NCBI RefSeq assembly: GCF_018812025.1
Contig: NC_063050.1
Span: 13,728,983 to 13,792,982, forward strand
Source: Megalobrama amblycephala
Taxonomy: Eukaryota > Chordata > Actinopteri > Cypriniformes > Xenocyprididae
Direction: 5' to 3'
Length of the DNA: 64,000 nt
Position 1 is the stretch's first letter; every line of letters starts with the position of its first letter. Under the pieces are notes generated by a model. It was not told the DNA's origin. It saw only the letters and a list, made by a program, of their open reading frames with translations, and made no database searches. Of the stretch, positions 13,422 through 25,400 are shown piece by piece. The translations under genes were made by a program, and so were the position numbers.

Positions 13422-16400
13422 ATCCTTAGAAAAACAAGAGGGCCCTGCGCGAATTTTCGCTTGGGCCCTAATAACTTATATGCATTTGCAATCTAATTGT
13501 TAGATAACTAAAATGCATATAATATGCAGACTTTTATATTGCGACATTGTCATAATATCAGTATGTCTTAAATATGTCTTATAAAAATATATATAAGTGT
13601 CAGGCACAGAACCCAACTACAGAGCAGACATGAAAGTTGGGATCCTGACACTACCTCGAAGATGGAGGCATCCTAACTTGACAGAACAGCAGCAGGAGCT
13701 GATAGAACAAACCATGGAGGTTCAAGCAGACCCAGCCAGGGCTCCACCAAAGTATCCCCTGGAGCTGCCACGAAGGTCTCCTCCACCCACCCTTCCTTTT
13801 ATGAAGCTGCCTGAAATTACTGGTATAGGCGGGGAGCAGAGCCTGACATTAGCATCCGCCAGTGCAAAGAAGAAATAAAAGAGTCAGGGACCAAAGATGG
13901 TCAACTCCCAGAAAACTCCATGAAAACAAGAACCTGCACAAAACGTAGGGTTCAAAACAAACAGGCTGTAACCATAAGGGTTGGGAGGCAGGATTAACAG
14001 AGAAAGTGGGCCATTCCCCCCGCAAGAGCTCCATCTCCTTGAGGTGGCAAACGTGGTCCAACATCTTGCAGTAAGTCCATGACTTGAAGTGACCCAACTT
14101 TTCATTGAGTCTAGCAAGGAAAAAAGGTAATTAAACGAAACTCACCAAAATCTATCCCCTGGACTGCTTCAAAGAGAGGCTGTGCATATTCATTGATTGC
14201 AAACTGCTCTGAAACTGTGAGCCTGTAGAATGCACAACACAGTTATGTAGTTAGCTAAATCACAGTCTATGTAGTTTATGTAGTTAGCTAAATCACAGTC
14301 TTTTTAAGCTTTATAATCACATTAAGCCGTATCGCGATTCCTGGTTTTCCATCCTCTGATTTGAGATTCAGGTATTTAAGATTTTTTATGATTCACAAAC
14401 GTGCTCTTAAAAACATTTTACAGTTCCCACATATTCAACCTTGGATGGGAGACACAGACGACATCACCAGGTAGCAGCATTTTGGAGGCAAAACTGCTCT
14501 ACAAATGCATGCTCCACAAGGGGGATCTTCACATACCCTTTGGCCACACCGTCATTGAGGGTAGTGAGAGCAGAGCAGGAAGTGGAGCATTTCTGGCAGA
14601 AAATGGTGCCTTCCACGACTTTGTGGCCTCCTTGCGGCACTTCCAGGAACAAAGGAACTGGAGCAGGACGCTGCTTTTCAATATGCTCCGCCCCAAGAAA
14701 CCAATCCAGCCGTGAGCACTCGGGACACGGTGGAGGGTTCCACTCCAGCCTGATGCTCGCAGCGGCCTGGGAAAGCATGGCAATCAGCTCTGGGTCGGAC
14801 TCGAACAACACGACTCTCCCTGAAGGGGGCAGCGCAGCCGAATCTTCATCCCCAGAGGACCCAAGCCAGCCCTCCGATGCAGCAATCGATCCTCCACAGG
14901 AGCCCCGAATAAGATGCTAGGTCCCCATGGAAAGGACCAGCAACCGCCATGGATGGACTAAGCTTAGGTGGAGGATCCTTTGAACGGTCACTCTTCAAGG
15001 ACACACAGCTGGATTCTGGAGGGTCCAGTCTGTGCATTGAAGTTGAATACAACAATGTTATTCATACACTCTTATTATCATGTCTGTGTTTGATCATTTA
15101 TGTTCTGAGACTTTCATTTTGTAGTTTTTTTTTTTATTTCTGGTGTGAATTCCTGTTTACTTCATATTTCCTTGGTTTCCATGGGTTCTAGTGTGTTCTC
15201 AGTTGCTTCCATATTTACTGATTTCTGATTTGGTTCTTCACCTGTGTCTGTTTAGTTGAACATCACATGTGCATTTATACTCCTCCATTTAATCAGTTAA
15301 TTGTTGTTTATTGTCTTTGTGTAAATGCAAAGCTGTTTAAGTTGCATTTGTGTGCTCCTTTGACTGTAATATTATCTCGTTTATTTGAATAAATACTTCA
15401 GCAAACATCCCTGTCTCTACTCTCTAAATACTTTATTATTTCTATCGTTATGTTGGAAAACACTCTTATAAGAATAATTGCTGTTAAGCTTGTGTATATT
15501 TTTAGTTAAAGCTGGTAAATTATTAAACAATAGTATCGTGTAGGTTTTTTTCTTTGTTTTATATAAAAATCACTAGGAGGTGCTCGAGGCATATGTTTTC
15601 CTTGATTGTTTTTCCTCAAGATATATATACGTAGTTGTTGTAAATGAAAGCAAAAACGTTACGCATGTTCGTTTTACCGAGAAATGAGAGTTCTTTGTCT
15701 TAATCAAAATCAACACATTAATAATTTATATCTCTCATCCACCCCTGACCTACCCATAATTAATTAGAATGTTATTTTCTATTACTTGGTCCACCCGATC
15801 TGTGGATTATCTGCAATGTCCGTGGATGTAACAGTTATCCCCAAATCACAACTGTACATAGGGTGGCCATACGTCCGGATTTTGGCCAGGATTTTAAGCC
15901 CCCTGTCCGGCGTCTGGTGCAGCCTCAGCCGGACACTCATTTGTCCTCCTTTTTGGAGTTGCGCTGAATCAGCCTAAAAAAAAAAAAACGCTCTAGAATC
16001 TTTATTAAGACGCAGCAGCATAACATCTAATGCTGTAAGATCTATGGTCAAACAAACGATTGTCTGAAAGCGGTGTCAAATAAATATCTGATATATCATT
16101 GGTTAAAAACGTAAACAAGCCTCCACGTGCTGGCTACGTCATATCATCACGTTAACATGCCGATTCGGTGCTGTTGTCGCCTGAGCTGCTGCAGAGGGTG
16201 AACTTCTTTGTTAAGAACTGAAATGTGCATTTATTTATTTTTCAAATTCATTATTTGTTTATGTATTTCTGTTATTTCCAGAAGTCCAGAAATGTTATGT
16301 TTATTGGCACTTGTCACAGACACGCTAGTCTCCAGCACTATCCAATCACAGTGCGCACCCTCTCCTGAATACTAATCACCGCCACCTGCACCTCATCATC

Positions 16401-19400
16401 ACCATCATCACCAGCACTTCAAAAGACACTCACACACACAGTCACTTTGTCCGGTCTCGTTCGCATTAAGGAAACTTACCTCCATGCTTACCTCAAGGAC
16501 TCCTGTTGATACTTACCTGTCTCCTGTGTCTCTGAACTCCCTCCTGTGTTCCCGTGCTGTGTGTGAGTGTCGTCTGCCAGCATCTCCTCCTGATCGCCTT
16601 CTCCATCAACCTGCAAGTTACAAGGACAGTATTATTCACAAACCCATTTGCACTCTGCATCTCTGCCATTATTTGCTCACCTTACTGCACTGTTACCTCT
16701 GCTTGTGTCCAATAAAGACCATCTTCTGCTGTATTCCGTCTCCGACTGGTACATATTGTAACAGCACTGTGCCAGTCTGCCAGATTATTTTTATTTATTT
16801 ATTTATTTCCAGAAGTCCAGAAATTTTCAGGCACTGTGCACTTTGCAAGACTTTTGTGAAACAGACATCACAATGTACATAAATACAAATACTGTGAACA
16901 AACACTTTTTTGCCACTTCTGTCACACATAGGTCTACATCAAATTGTCCGGCAATGAATAGAGTAGGCTTTTTCAGAATCACTGTATCATGATACCATCG
17001 ATATAATGGACAAAATTATATTATGAGTACATTGTAGTTGCGAGTACACCAGAGTCCTACTAAATGCCGCAAAGTGTCCTCCTTTTTGGTGTTATGGAAA
17101 TGGCCACCCTAACTGTACATGTTTGGGGATTTGACTTGCAGCCTGCATTAATGAGCAATGGATAGTGGGTTCAGATCATCTTGAACAATTTGAAAACATT
17201 TGGCGACATCCACCTCCTAACTTTTAAGCTTCTTATCCCAGAGCTTTTCAGCACCACCTTTGTGCGTTAGACCATCCATCTTGTTGAGAATTAACAGATA
17301 TTGATGTTGGTGTTTTATTGACAATAAAAATTTACCATCATCGTTGAATCGTAATGACCAGTGTCTGCTTTAATTGGGCTCTTGACTCTTTTACATTACC
17401 TTGATCTCCTCAATGGTATCATCAAACCAAACATTTTCAACAAAACATCAACATCTAAACTTCTGTTAATTCTCAATAAGATCTTCTGTAGAAATAAAGT
17501 TAATCTGGTCAGTAATAAGTGTAATAATGTTTAATGGCTGGAAGACAGTTGTAGTTTCTGCTTGTATTTTTTCTGTTCTTCTTCCTCTTTTCAGTGGTTC
17601 TTGTTAACAGCAGGAGTTCATCATTAATGCTCAATCATCAATTAAATATTAACTTAATTATCTCACTGCAACACAGCGTCAATGTTACTTTTACTCTGTA
17701 GTGTGGACACTAAAGGATGTTCCTGTGGGGTTGAAAGGGTTAAAGGAGTAAGATAAAAAGACACACCCACAAAATGTATTTTAACAGTTACAAACGGTAA
17801 GTTAAAAAACTGTAATATACTGGCAACACTGTTGCCAGTAGTTTACGGTAAAATTGAGTTTTGTGTGTCACCATTGTGCTGAAGAGTAGAGCCTGTGCTT
17901 AAGTTCAGGAGATGATCAAGAGACATTGTTGATATGCTGCATGTTGTTTTATTTAACAGATAGTGAGAGTGTACTTGGTAATGCAGTGAAAGTCTTTTTT
18001 ATTTAAAATGTTTTTATTGAACTCTAAAGAAATAAGTTCATAGTAATAATATGCTCATATTATTAGCATATAATAAAAATTAATCTGTAAATTTAAATGG
18101 CAGTCTGACAGTTTAAGGCAGTTGGTTTCTGCAAATAAAATGAGTAAACACAAGTTTAATTTAGTGCATGGTATCTTTACAGTAACATACTATAGATTAC
18201 AGTAAATAACTGTATAATCAATAGTAAATTACTGGCAACAGTGTTGCCAGTATTTTACTGTAAAAAAGCCCGGCAAGGTCTAAGTGTAGGGCTGTGTGAT
18301 TAATCGTAATACATTTTTTTATTCCAGCTTCCAATGATTATGAAAACAAGATAATCAAGGTAAAATGATTATTGTGCACCTGCTGCATTCTGACCCGTGC
18401 ACCTTCTTTTCCTTCACAGCGGTGCACTTTCATTCCTCCCTAAGCCAAACTTAACATTCAAGTAATACAAATAAGTTGAAAGATGCAGTCTACTGTTGCT
18501 AAACTGCGGGACATGCTTGACATTAAACAGTGTTATTAAAAGCACATTAAGCCGTGAAAGAGACATAACATTATGAGCACTGACAGGTGAATTGAATAAC
18601 ACTGATTATCTCTTCATCACGGCACCTGTTAGTGGGTGGGATATATTAGGCAGCAAGTGAACATTTTGTCCTCAAAGTTGATCTGTCAGAAGCAGGAAAA
18701 ATGGGCAAGCGTAAGGATTTGAGCGAGTTTGACAAGGGCCAAATTATGATGGCTAGACGACTGGGTCAGAGCATCTCCAAAACTGCAGCTCTTGTGGGGT
18801 GTTCCCGGTCTGCAGTGGTCAGTATCTATCAAAAGTGGTCCAAGGAAGAAACAGTGGTGAAACGGCGACAGGGTCATGGGCGACCGAGGCTCACTGATGC
18901 ACGTGGGGAGCGAAGGCTGGCCCGAGTGGTCTGATCCAACAGACGAGCTACTGTAGCTCAAATTGCTCAAGAAGTTAATGCTGGTTCTGATAGAAAGGTG
19001 TCAGAATACACAGTGCATCAGTTTGTTGTGTATGGGGCTGCATAGCCGCAGACCAGTCAGGATGCCCATGTTGACCCCTGTCCACCACCGAAAGAGCCAA
19101 CAGTAGACACGTGAGCATCAGAACTGGACCACGGAGCAATGGAAGAAGGTGGCCTGGTCCGATGAATCATGTTTTCTTTTACATCACGTGGATGGCCGGG
19201 TGTATGTGCTTACCTGGGAAACACATGGCACCAGGATGCACTATGGGAAAAAGGCAAGTCGGTGGAGGTAGTGTAATGTTTTGAGGAGGAATGGTTTGAG
19301 GAGCACAACAACGAGTTTAAGGTGTTGACTTGGCCTCCAAATTCCCCAGATCTCAATGCAATTGAGCATTTGTGGGATGTGCTGAACAAACAAGTCCGAT

Positions 19401-22400
19401 CCATGGAAGTCCCACCTCGCAGCTTACAGGATTTAAAGGATCTAGTGCTAACATCTTGGGGCAGATACCACAGCACACCTTAGGGTTTAGGGCTGTTTTG
19501 GCAGCAAAAGGGGGACTAACACAAGGTGCTTATAATGTTATGCCTGATCAGTGTATACTGTGGGCTTCAGATACGTGCTTATACAGTCAAATAGCCTACA
19601 CACAAATATGTCGAAATGCCATTTCGGCAAGTATACTCGTAAACACAGTTGGTTATGTCATGTCTTAAGTGAATGTCAACACTGAGAAAGAGCGCATGTG
19701 TAACAGTATATTGGGTCCTGACAATGTTAGATTTTTTAGAAGAAATAATAAAACAAACGGTTTAAAGTGTTTACCTAAACCCATGATCAGTGTTTCCACT
19801 AAGTTTAAGTGGAGGATCCATTGACCGGTCACTCTTCATGGACACGCAGCTGAATCCTGGAGGGTCCAGTCTGTGGATTTAGTTAAACACAAGTGAATGT
19901 AATTCACACAGTCTTATATTCATGACTTTTGTATTTAACAGATTCAGGTGAATATATACATATTATTCCATTAATATGTATTATGCTGTTGGACATTTTA
20001 TAGCAAGTGCACATCTACATATCTGAGCATCTGATTAAGATATTTTAATCTTCTGTAAAGCATTGTTTACGGACACTAAACAATTCTTTCTTTCTTTTTA
20101 AACAGAGATGTAATAAGATAAATGGTTTAGTTCAGTGTTTACCTAAACCCAGAATCAGTGTGTCCACTAAACTTAGGTGAAGGATCCATTGACTGGTCAC
20201 TCTTCATGGACACACAACTAGATTCTGGCAGTTTGCTTTTCCACTGCAGTTTAGTGCTGCTTCAAAGTGGGTGGGATTATAGACTGATCGTGTAGTTGCA
20301 CTGCCTCTACTGCCGTGGATCTGCTCATCAGCTACCAACGAGTCTGCACCTCATCTACTGACCATGGTACAGCCTTTTTTTCAAGCTGCATGCAACAGTC
20401 ATTTAAAGCAAGTCGTTAAAAAAAGTTGCGTGAACAAATGATACTGCTGTGGCTGTTAATGACTATTTAAATCTAGCGGGTTTGGTGTCTTATGTTTCAA
20501 ATCCATTGATGCTGGTAGTGATGATTCTCGCCTACCATGCAGTGGAAAAGCACAAAAAAGTGAGCTGTACCGAGCCACACAGAACCGTACCATGCAGTGG
20601 AAAAGCACCACAAATAAATTTAATCCACACTCTTATTTTCATGATTTTTTTTAATGAACTGATTTGGGTGACTGAATTATTCCATTAATATGTGATCTAT
20701 TGTTGGAGACATTAAAGCAAGTGTGACTGTTATTGTACACATCCATATATCAGGCAATGAATAATTATTTTTTCGTTTCAACATGATTTAGAAAGACAGA
20801 AAAGTACAGTGTTTACCTAAACCCAGAATCAGTGTGTCCACTAAGCTTAAGTGGAGGATCCATTGACCGGTCACTCTTAATGGACACACAGCTGGGTTCA
20901 GATGACTTCGGTCTTTGCATCTGGACTGAACTGAAACAAAAAATAAAGGGAAATTAGAATGAGCCACTGATAATGATTTATTGTTGATTAACTGAATATT
21001 TATGCTATATTAAATATTTACAAACAATCAGAAAATGGTGCCATTTGTGCCTGAAAAACCACACTTTACCAACTTTTAATTAAGCTAAATGCACAAATTT
21101 TAAATAATTGGATACACAAAGGTTGTGGTAATATCATCCAACTTCAATGAGGTGTTGACTTGGCCTCCAAATTCCCCAGATGTCAATGCAATCGAGCATT
21201 TGTGGCATGTGCTGAACAAACAAGTCCGATCCATGGAAGTCCCACCTCACAGCTTACAGGATTTAAAGTATCTACTACTAACATCTTGGGGCAGATACCA
21301 CAGCACACCTTAGGGGTTAGGGCTGTTTTGGCAGCAAAAGGGGGACTAACACAATATTAGGAAGGTGGTCATAATTACCCCCTTTCCACCAGCACGAACC
21401 AGGTGCTAGTTCAGAGCTAGTGCTAGTGCCAGTTCGGAGTTGGTTCAACTGACGAGCCTTCTAAGAACCGGTTTGCCTTTCCACGGGCTTGAGAGCCAGC
21501 ACAGAGCCAGGTCTTACGTCACTGTATACGTCTCATATTTCACAGCAAAGCTAGCCCTGCAGCGCCAAACACAAACACACCAAGCTTGTTTGAGATGCAT
21601 CGGCTTCTCGCATAGCGATCGGCGCATGACATCAAAGCTTCACGAGAACGATCCAAAAGCACAAGGAGTCGTATGCTCTACAAACGCTCCCGCGGATCCG
21701 CGGCACCCGTCGAATCGAGCTGGTGCTAGTGCCAGTTCGGAGTTGGTTCAACTGACGAGCCTTCTAAGAACCGGTTTGCCTTTCCACGGGCTTGAGAGCC
21801 AGCACAGAGCCAGGTCTTACGTCACTGTATACGTCTCATATTTCACAGCAAAGCTAGCCCTGCAGCGCCAAACACACACACACCAAGCTTGCTTGAGATG
21901 CATCGGCTTCTCGCATAGCGATTGGCGCATGACATCAAAGCTTCACGAGAACGATCCAAAAGCACAAGGAGTCGTATGCTCTACAAACTCTCCCGCGGAT
22001 CCACGGCACCCGCCGAATCGGTCCGCGCTGCTCCGATGCATCTCGAACAAGCCTTCTATCAACAATCGCAGATGTTTCACTACTGTTGATGCTCATGGCT
22101 TTGCGAACCTACATCAGCATCCAAACACGGCTCGCCGTAATTTGTATATAGACGGAGATTACAACTGATCTGCTATTAGCTCGATTAGCTGCTATTTCAA
22201 AAATGGCGGTTACAAGTTTCTTGTTGGTCACGGTAACCCCGCCCCTAGCTCCTGACGCAAGCGGTTCTTACTTCTAGCCCAGCAATGTTTTGGTGCTACT
22301 TACGAACCACTTTTCCTGGTTCGGAGCTGGTGCTTTGTGTGTCGAAAGACAAAGAACTGATTTGAAACTAGGCTCTGGCTCCGAACCAGCACTCAAACTG

Positions 22401-25400
22401 CCTTGGTGGAAAAGGGGTAAATGTTATGCCTGATCGGTGTATACTGTGGGCTTCAGATACGTGCTTAAACGGTCAAATAGCCTACACACAAATATGTTGA
22501 AATGCCGTTTCGGCAAGTACACTCGTAAACACAGTTGGTAATGTCGTGTCTTAAGCGAATGTCAACACTGAGAAAGAGCGCATGTGTAACAGTATATTGG
22601 GTCCATTTGTTAGCTCTTAAAGTGACAGCTGCCTAATAAATCTGCTGCAGTCAATATTGTAAATCAAACAACAAAAGGCAACGATAAAATCACTCACTGC
22701 TCTTGAATGAATAAACTGTAGTTTTAATAAGGATTAGTCTATATTTAATGTTTACAGCAGTGTTATTTTACATTACTTTAATCAATTTCTGTTGTAGGGT
22801 AATACCACTGTTAGTACATCTTACTGAAAAACCTAAATCACTGTTTTTTAGGGCCAGAGCACCGATGGTGTGAGGATCCTATTGAAATTGCTCCGTTTAT
22901 TATTCTTCTCTGAAATTAATTGCATTTTTGAGAACCAAAACATGCTTGAAAACTCTTGAAACTTTGCACACGTCAGAAGTGGTGAAAATTTACATTTGAT
23001 ATGGGTTTCAGAATTAGGTGTGGCAAAATGGCTCGATAGCACCACCTACAAAATTTAAATTGAGCGTCCTTCGCTCTACGTTTCACGTACAAGTATAAAA
23101 TTCGGTAGACACATGTAACAGCCCAATACATACAAAAAAGTCCCTGAGAGCAAAATCTGAAAACCAACCGGAAGTGAGATATTTTGATTTTTCTTTGCAA
23201 AATTTGTGCAGTTTTTGCCATTTCCAGATGTTGTGCTTTAACAAACTCCTCCTAATCAGATCAATATCATATTTGGTCAGTCTAATTTTAAGGCCTTTGC
23301 GACATTAAATTGTGAAGATCTAGAGTTTTCGCTGAACGGCGTTTCCGTGGCAGTCTGACAATGTTAGATTTTTTTAGAAGAAATAATAAAACAAACAGTT
23401 TAAAGTGTTTACCTAAACCCATGATCAGTGTTTCCACTAAGCTTAAGTGGAGGATCCATTGACCGGTCACTCTTCATGGACACACAGCTGAATCCTGGAG
23501 GGTCCAGTCTGTGGATTTAGTTAAACACAAGTGAATGTAATTCACACAGTCTTATTGTAATGAAGCTGGACACGAAGTGAGATCCCATGTGCAAGCTTTT
23601 ATTAGACACTGTTCGTAGTCAGACAGGCAATGGTAGAACAACGGCAGACAGGTATGGCAGAGAGCAGGCAGAATCGTAGTGAACCGGCAATAGGTCAGGG
23701 TGGGCAGATTACAATCGTAAGTCCAAGACAGAGTGAATAGTCCAAAGGGCAGGCAGCAGAGAATCGTGCACGGGGAACAAACAGGGTCAACAACAGGCAG
23801 GCAAACAAGATAACCAATGCTCAGAAATGCAACCGTAGTATACAAGACCTCTCTGTAGCATATGCACACGTATCAGGATAATCAATAAACTTTGGAGTTT
23901 TCAGAACGCTTTTAACCTGATGAACTGTGTTTGTAAATCACTAAATCGGCTCCGGCCGGCTGTGACTTTCGGCAGGTTTGTGGACCCGTGAGGGTAAACA
24001 GAAAACTCCAACTTCCTCACTTTGGTGACTTCAAAAGGAGCATTCTTGTATATATATTTAGACGTATAACCTCTGTATTCGTAGTTTGCATATATTAAAA
24101 CGTTATTCACGCTCGATTGTTCTGTTTGTTCTTTCAACTGAAGACCAAGTCACTTTAACGTTTTTCGATCGTTTTATGCTTTGATGCTATAATAGCAAGT
24201 TATTCTCATGGCCAGAGAATAACTCCGTTCATAATATTCTATGAGAAGCAGCGGTTTGCTGGACGAGCTGGTAGTTTCTCTAAATAATTATTGAACCTGA
24301 ACTAATCACATATGTATTTCGTTGTAATTGATTCACATTTGATTCATTATAATTGATTCATTCATTTGATTCATTATAATTCGTTGTAATTGATTCACAA
24401 TATATGTTTAATTCCCCCTGGGGTCGGTATGTGCATAATGATTCATAAAACCTTATGAATTATTATATTCATATTCCACCCATAAATTCATTAATAACTG
24501 TACGAACCGCTACATCGTTACATCGCAAAGTATGTCAGGATGTGAGTGGCTTAAATAGTCCAGATAATGTGCTGCAGCTGGGTGTGGTGATTACTGATTG
24601 GTGAAGTGAGTGCAGGTGATGGCCAGGGAGGATTATGGGAAATGAAGTCCAGGAATGACTGGAAACGTGACACTTATATTCATGACTTTGTATTTAACAG
24701 ATTCAGGTGAATATATACATATTATTCCATTAATATGTATTATGCTGTTGGACATTTTATAGCAAGTGCACATCCACATATCTGAGAAGCTGATTAAGAT
24801 ATTTTAATATCTTCTGTAAAGCATTGTTTACAGACACTAAACAATTCTTTCTTTCTTTTTTAAACAGAGATGTAATAAGATAAATGGTTTAGTTCAGTGT
24901 TTACCTAAACCCAGAATCAGTGTGTCCACTAAACTTAGGTGAAGGATCCATTGACCGGTCACTCTTCATGGACACACAACTGGGTTTTGGCAGTTTGCTT
25001 TTCCACTGCAGTTGCAAAAAAGTAAGCTGTACCGAGCCACACAGAACCGTACCATGCAGTGGAAAAGCACCACAAATAAATTTAATCCACACTCTTATTT
25101 TCATGATTTTTGTAATGAACTGATTTGGGTGACTGAATTATTCCATTAATATGTGATCTATTGTTGGAGACATTAAAGCAAGTGTGACTGTTATTGTACA
25201 CATCCATATATCAGGCAATGAAAAATTCTTTTTTCGTTTCCACATGATTTATAAAGACAGAAAAGTACAGTGTTTACCTAAACCCAGAATCAGTGTGTCC
25301 ACTAAGCTTAAGTGGAGGATCCATTGACCGGTCACTCTTCATGGACACACAGCTGGGTTCAGATGACTTCAGTCTTTGCATCTGGACTGAACTGAAACAA

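Larger units (their letters stand above)
19716..21147 (-). repeat. N-terminal exon cassette, copy 2 of a tandem duplication
   Basis: The block from gacaatgttagattttttag to tatcatccaacttcaatgag carries three short exons (20817-20930, 20143-20240, 19775-19870) and is repeated at 23352-25610 with the same exon order. The second block differs mainly by an 1117-bp LTR insertion and a shorter MITE. The sequence just before the block (19557-19716) also recurs at 22440-22605. Confidence 0.8.

Noticed and set aside
13597..13878. 93-codon plus-strand ORF ([12 protein letters not shown]...)
   Set aside because: The paralogous block at 49500-49860 does not keep the frame, so there is no sign of coding constraint.
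21440..22168. 242-codon plus-strand ORF
   Set aside because: It lies inside a transposon and consists of two copies of the same ~100-residue translation produced by a 301-bp repeat; no domain.
23552..23869. 105-codon minus-strand ORF
   Set aside because: Located within the LTR at 23556-24672, Cys/Leu-rich without a recognisable domain.
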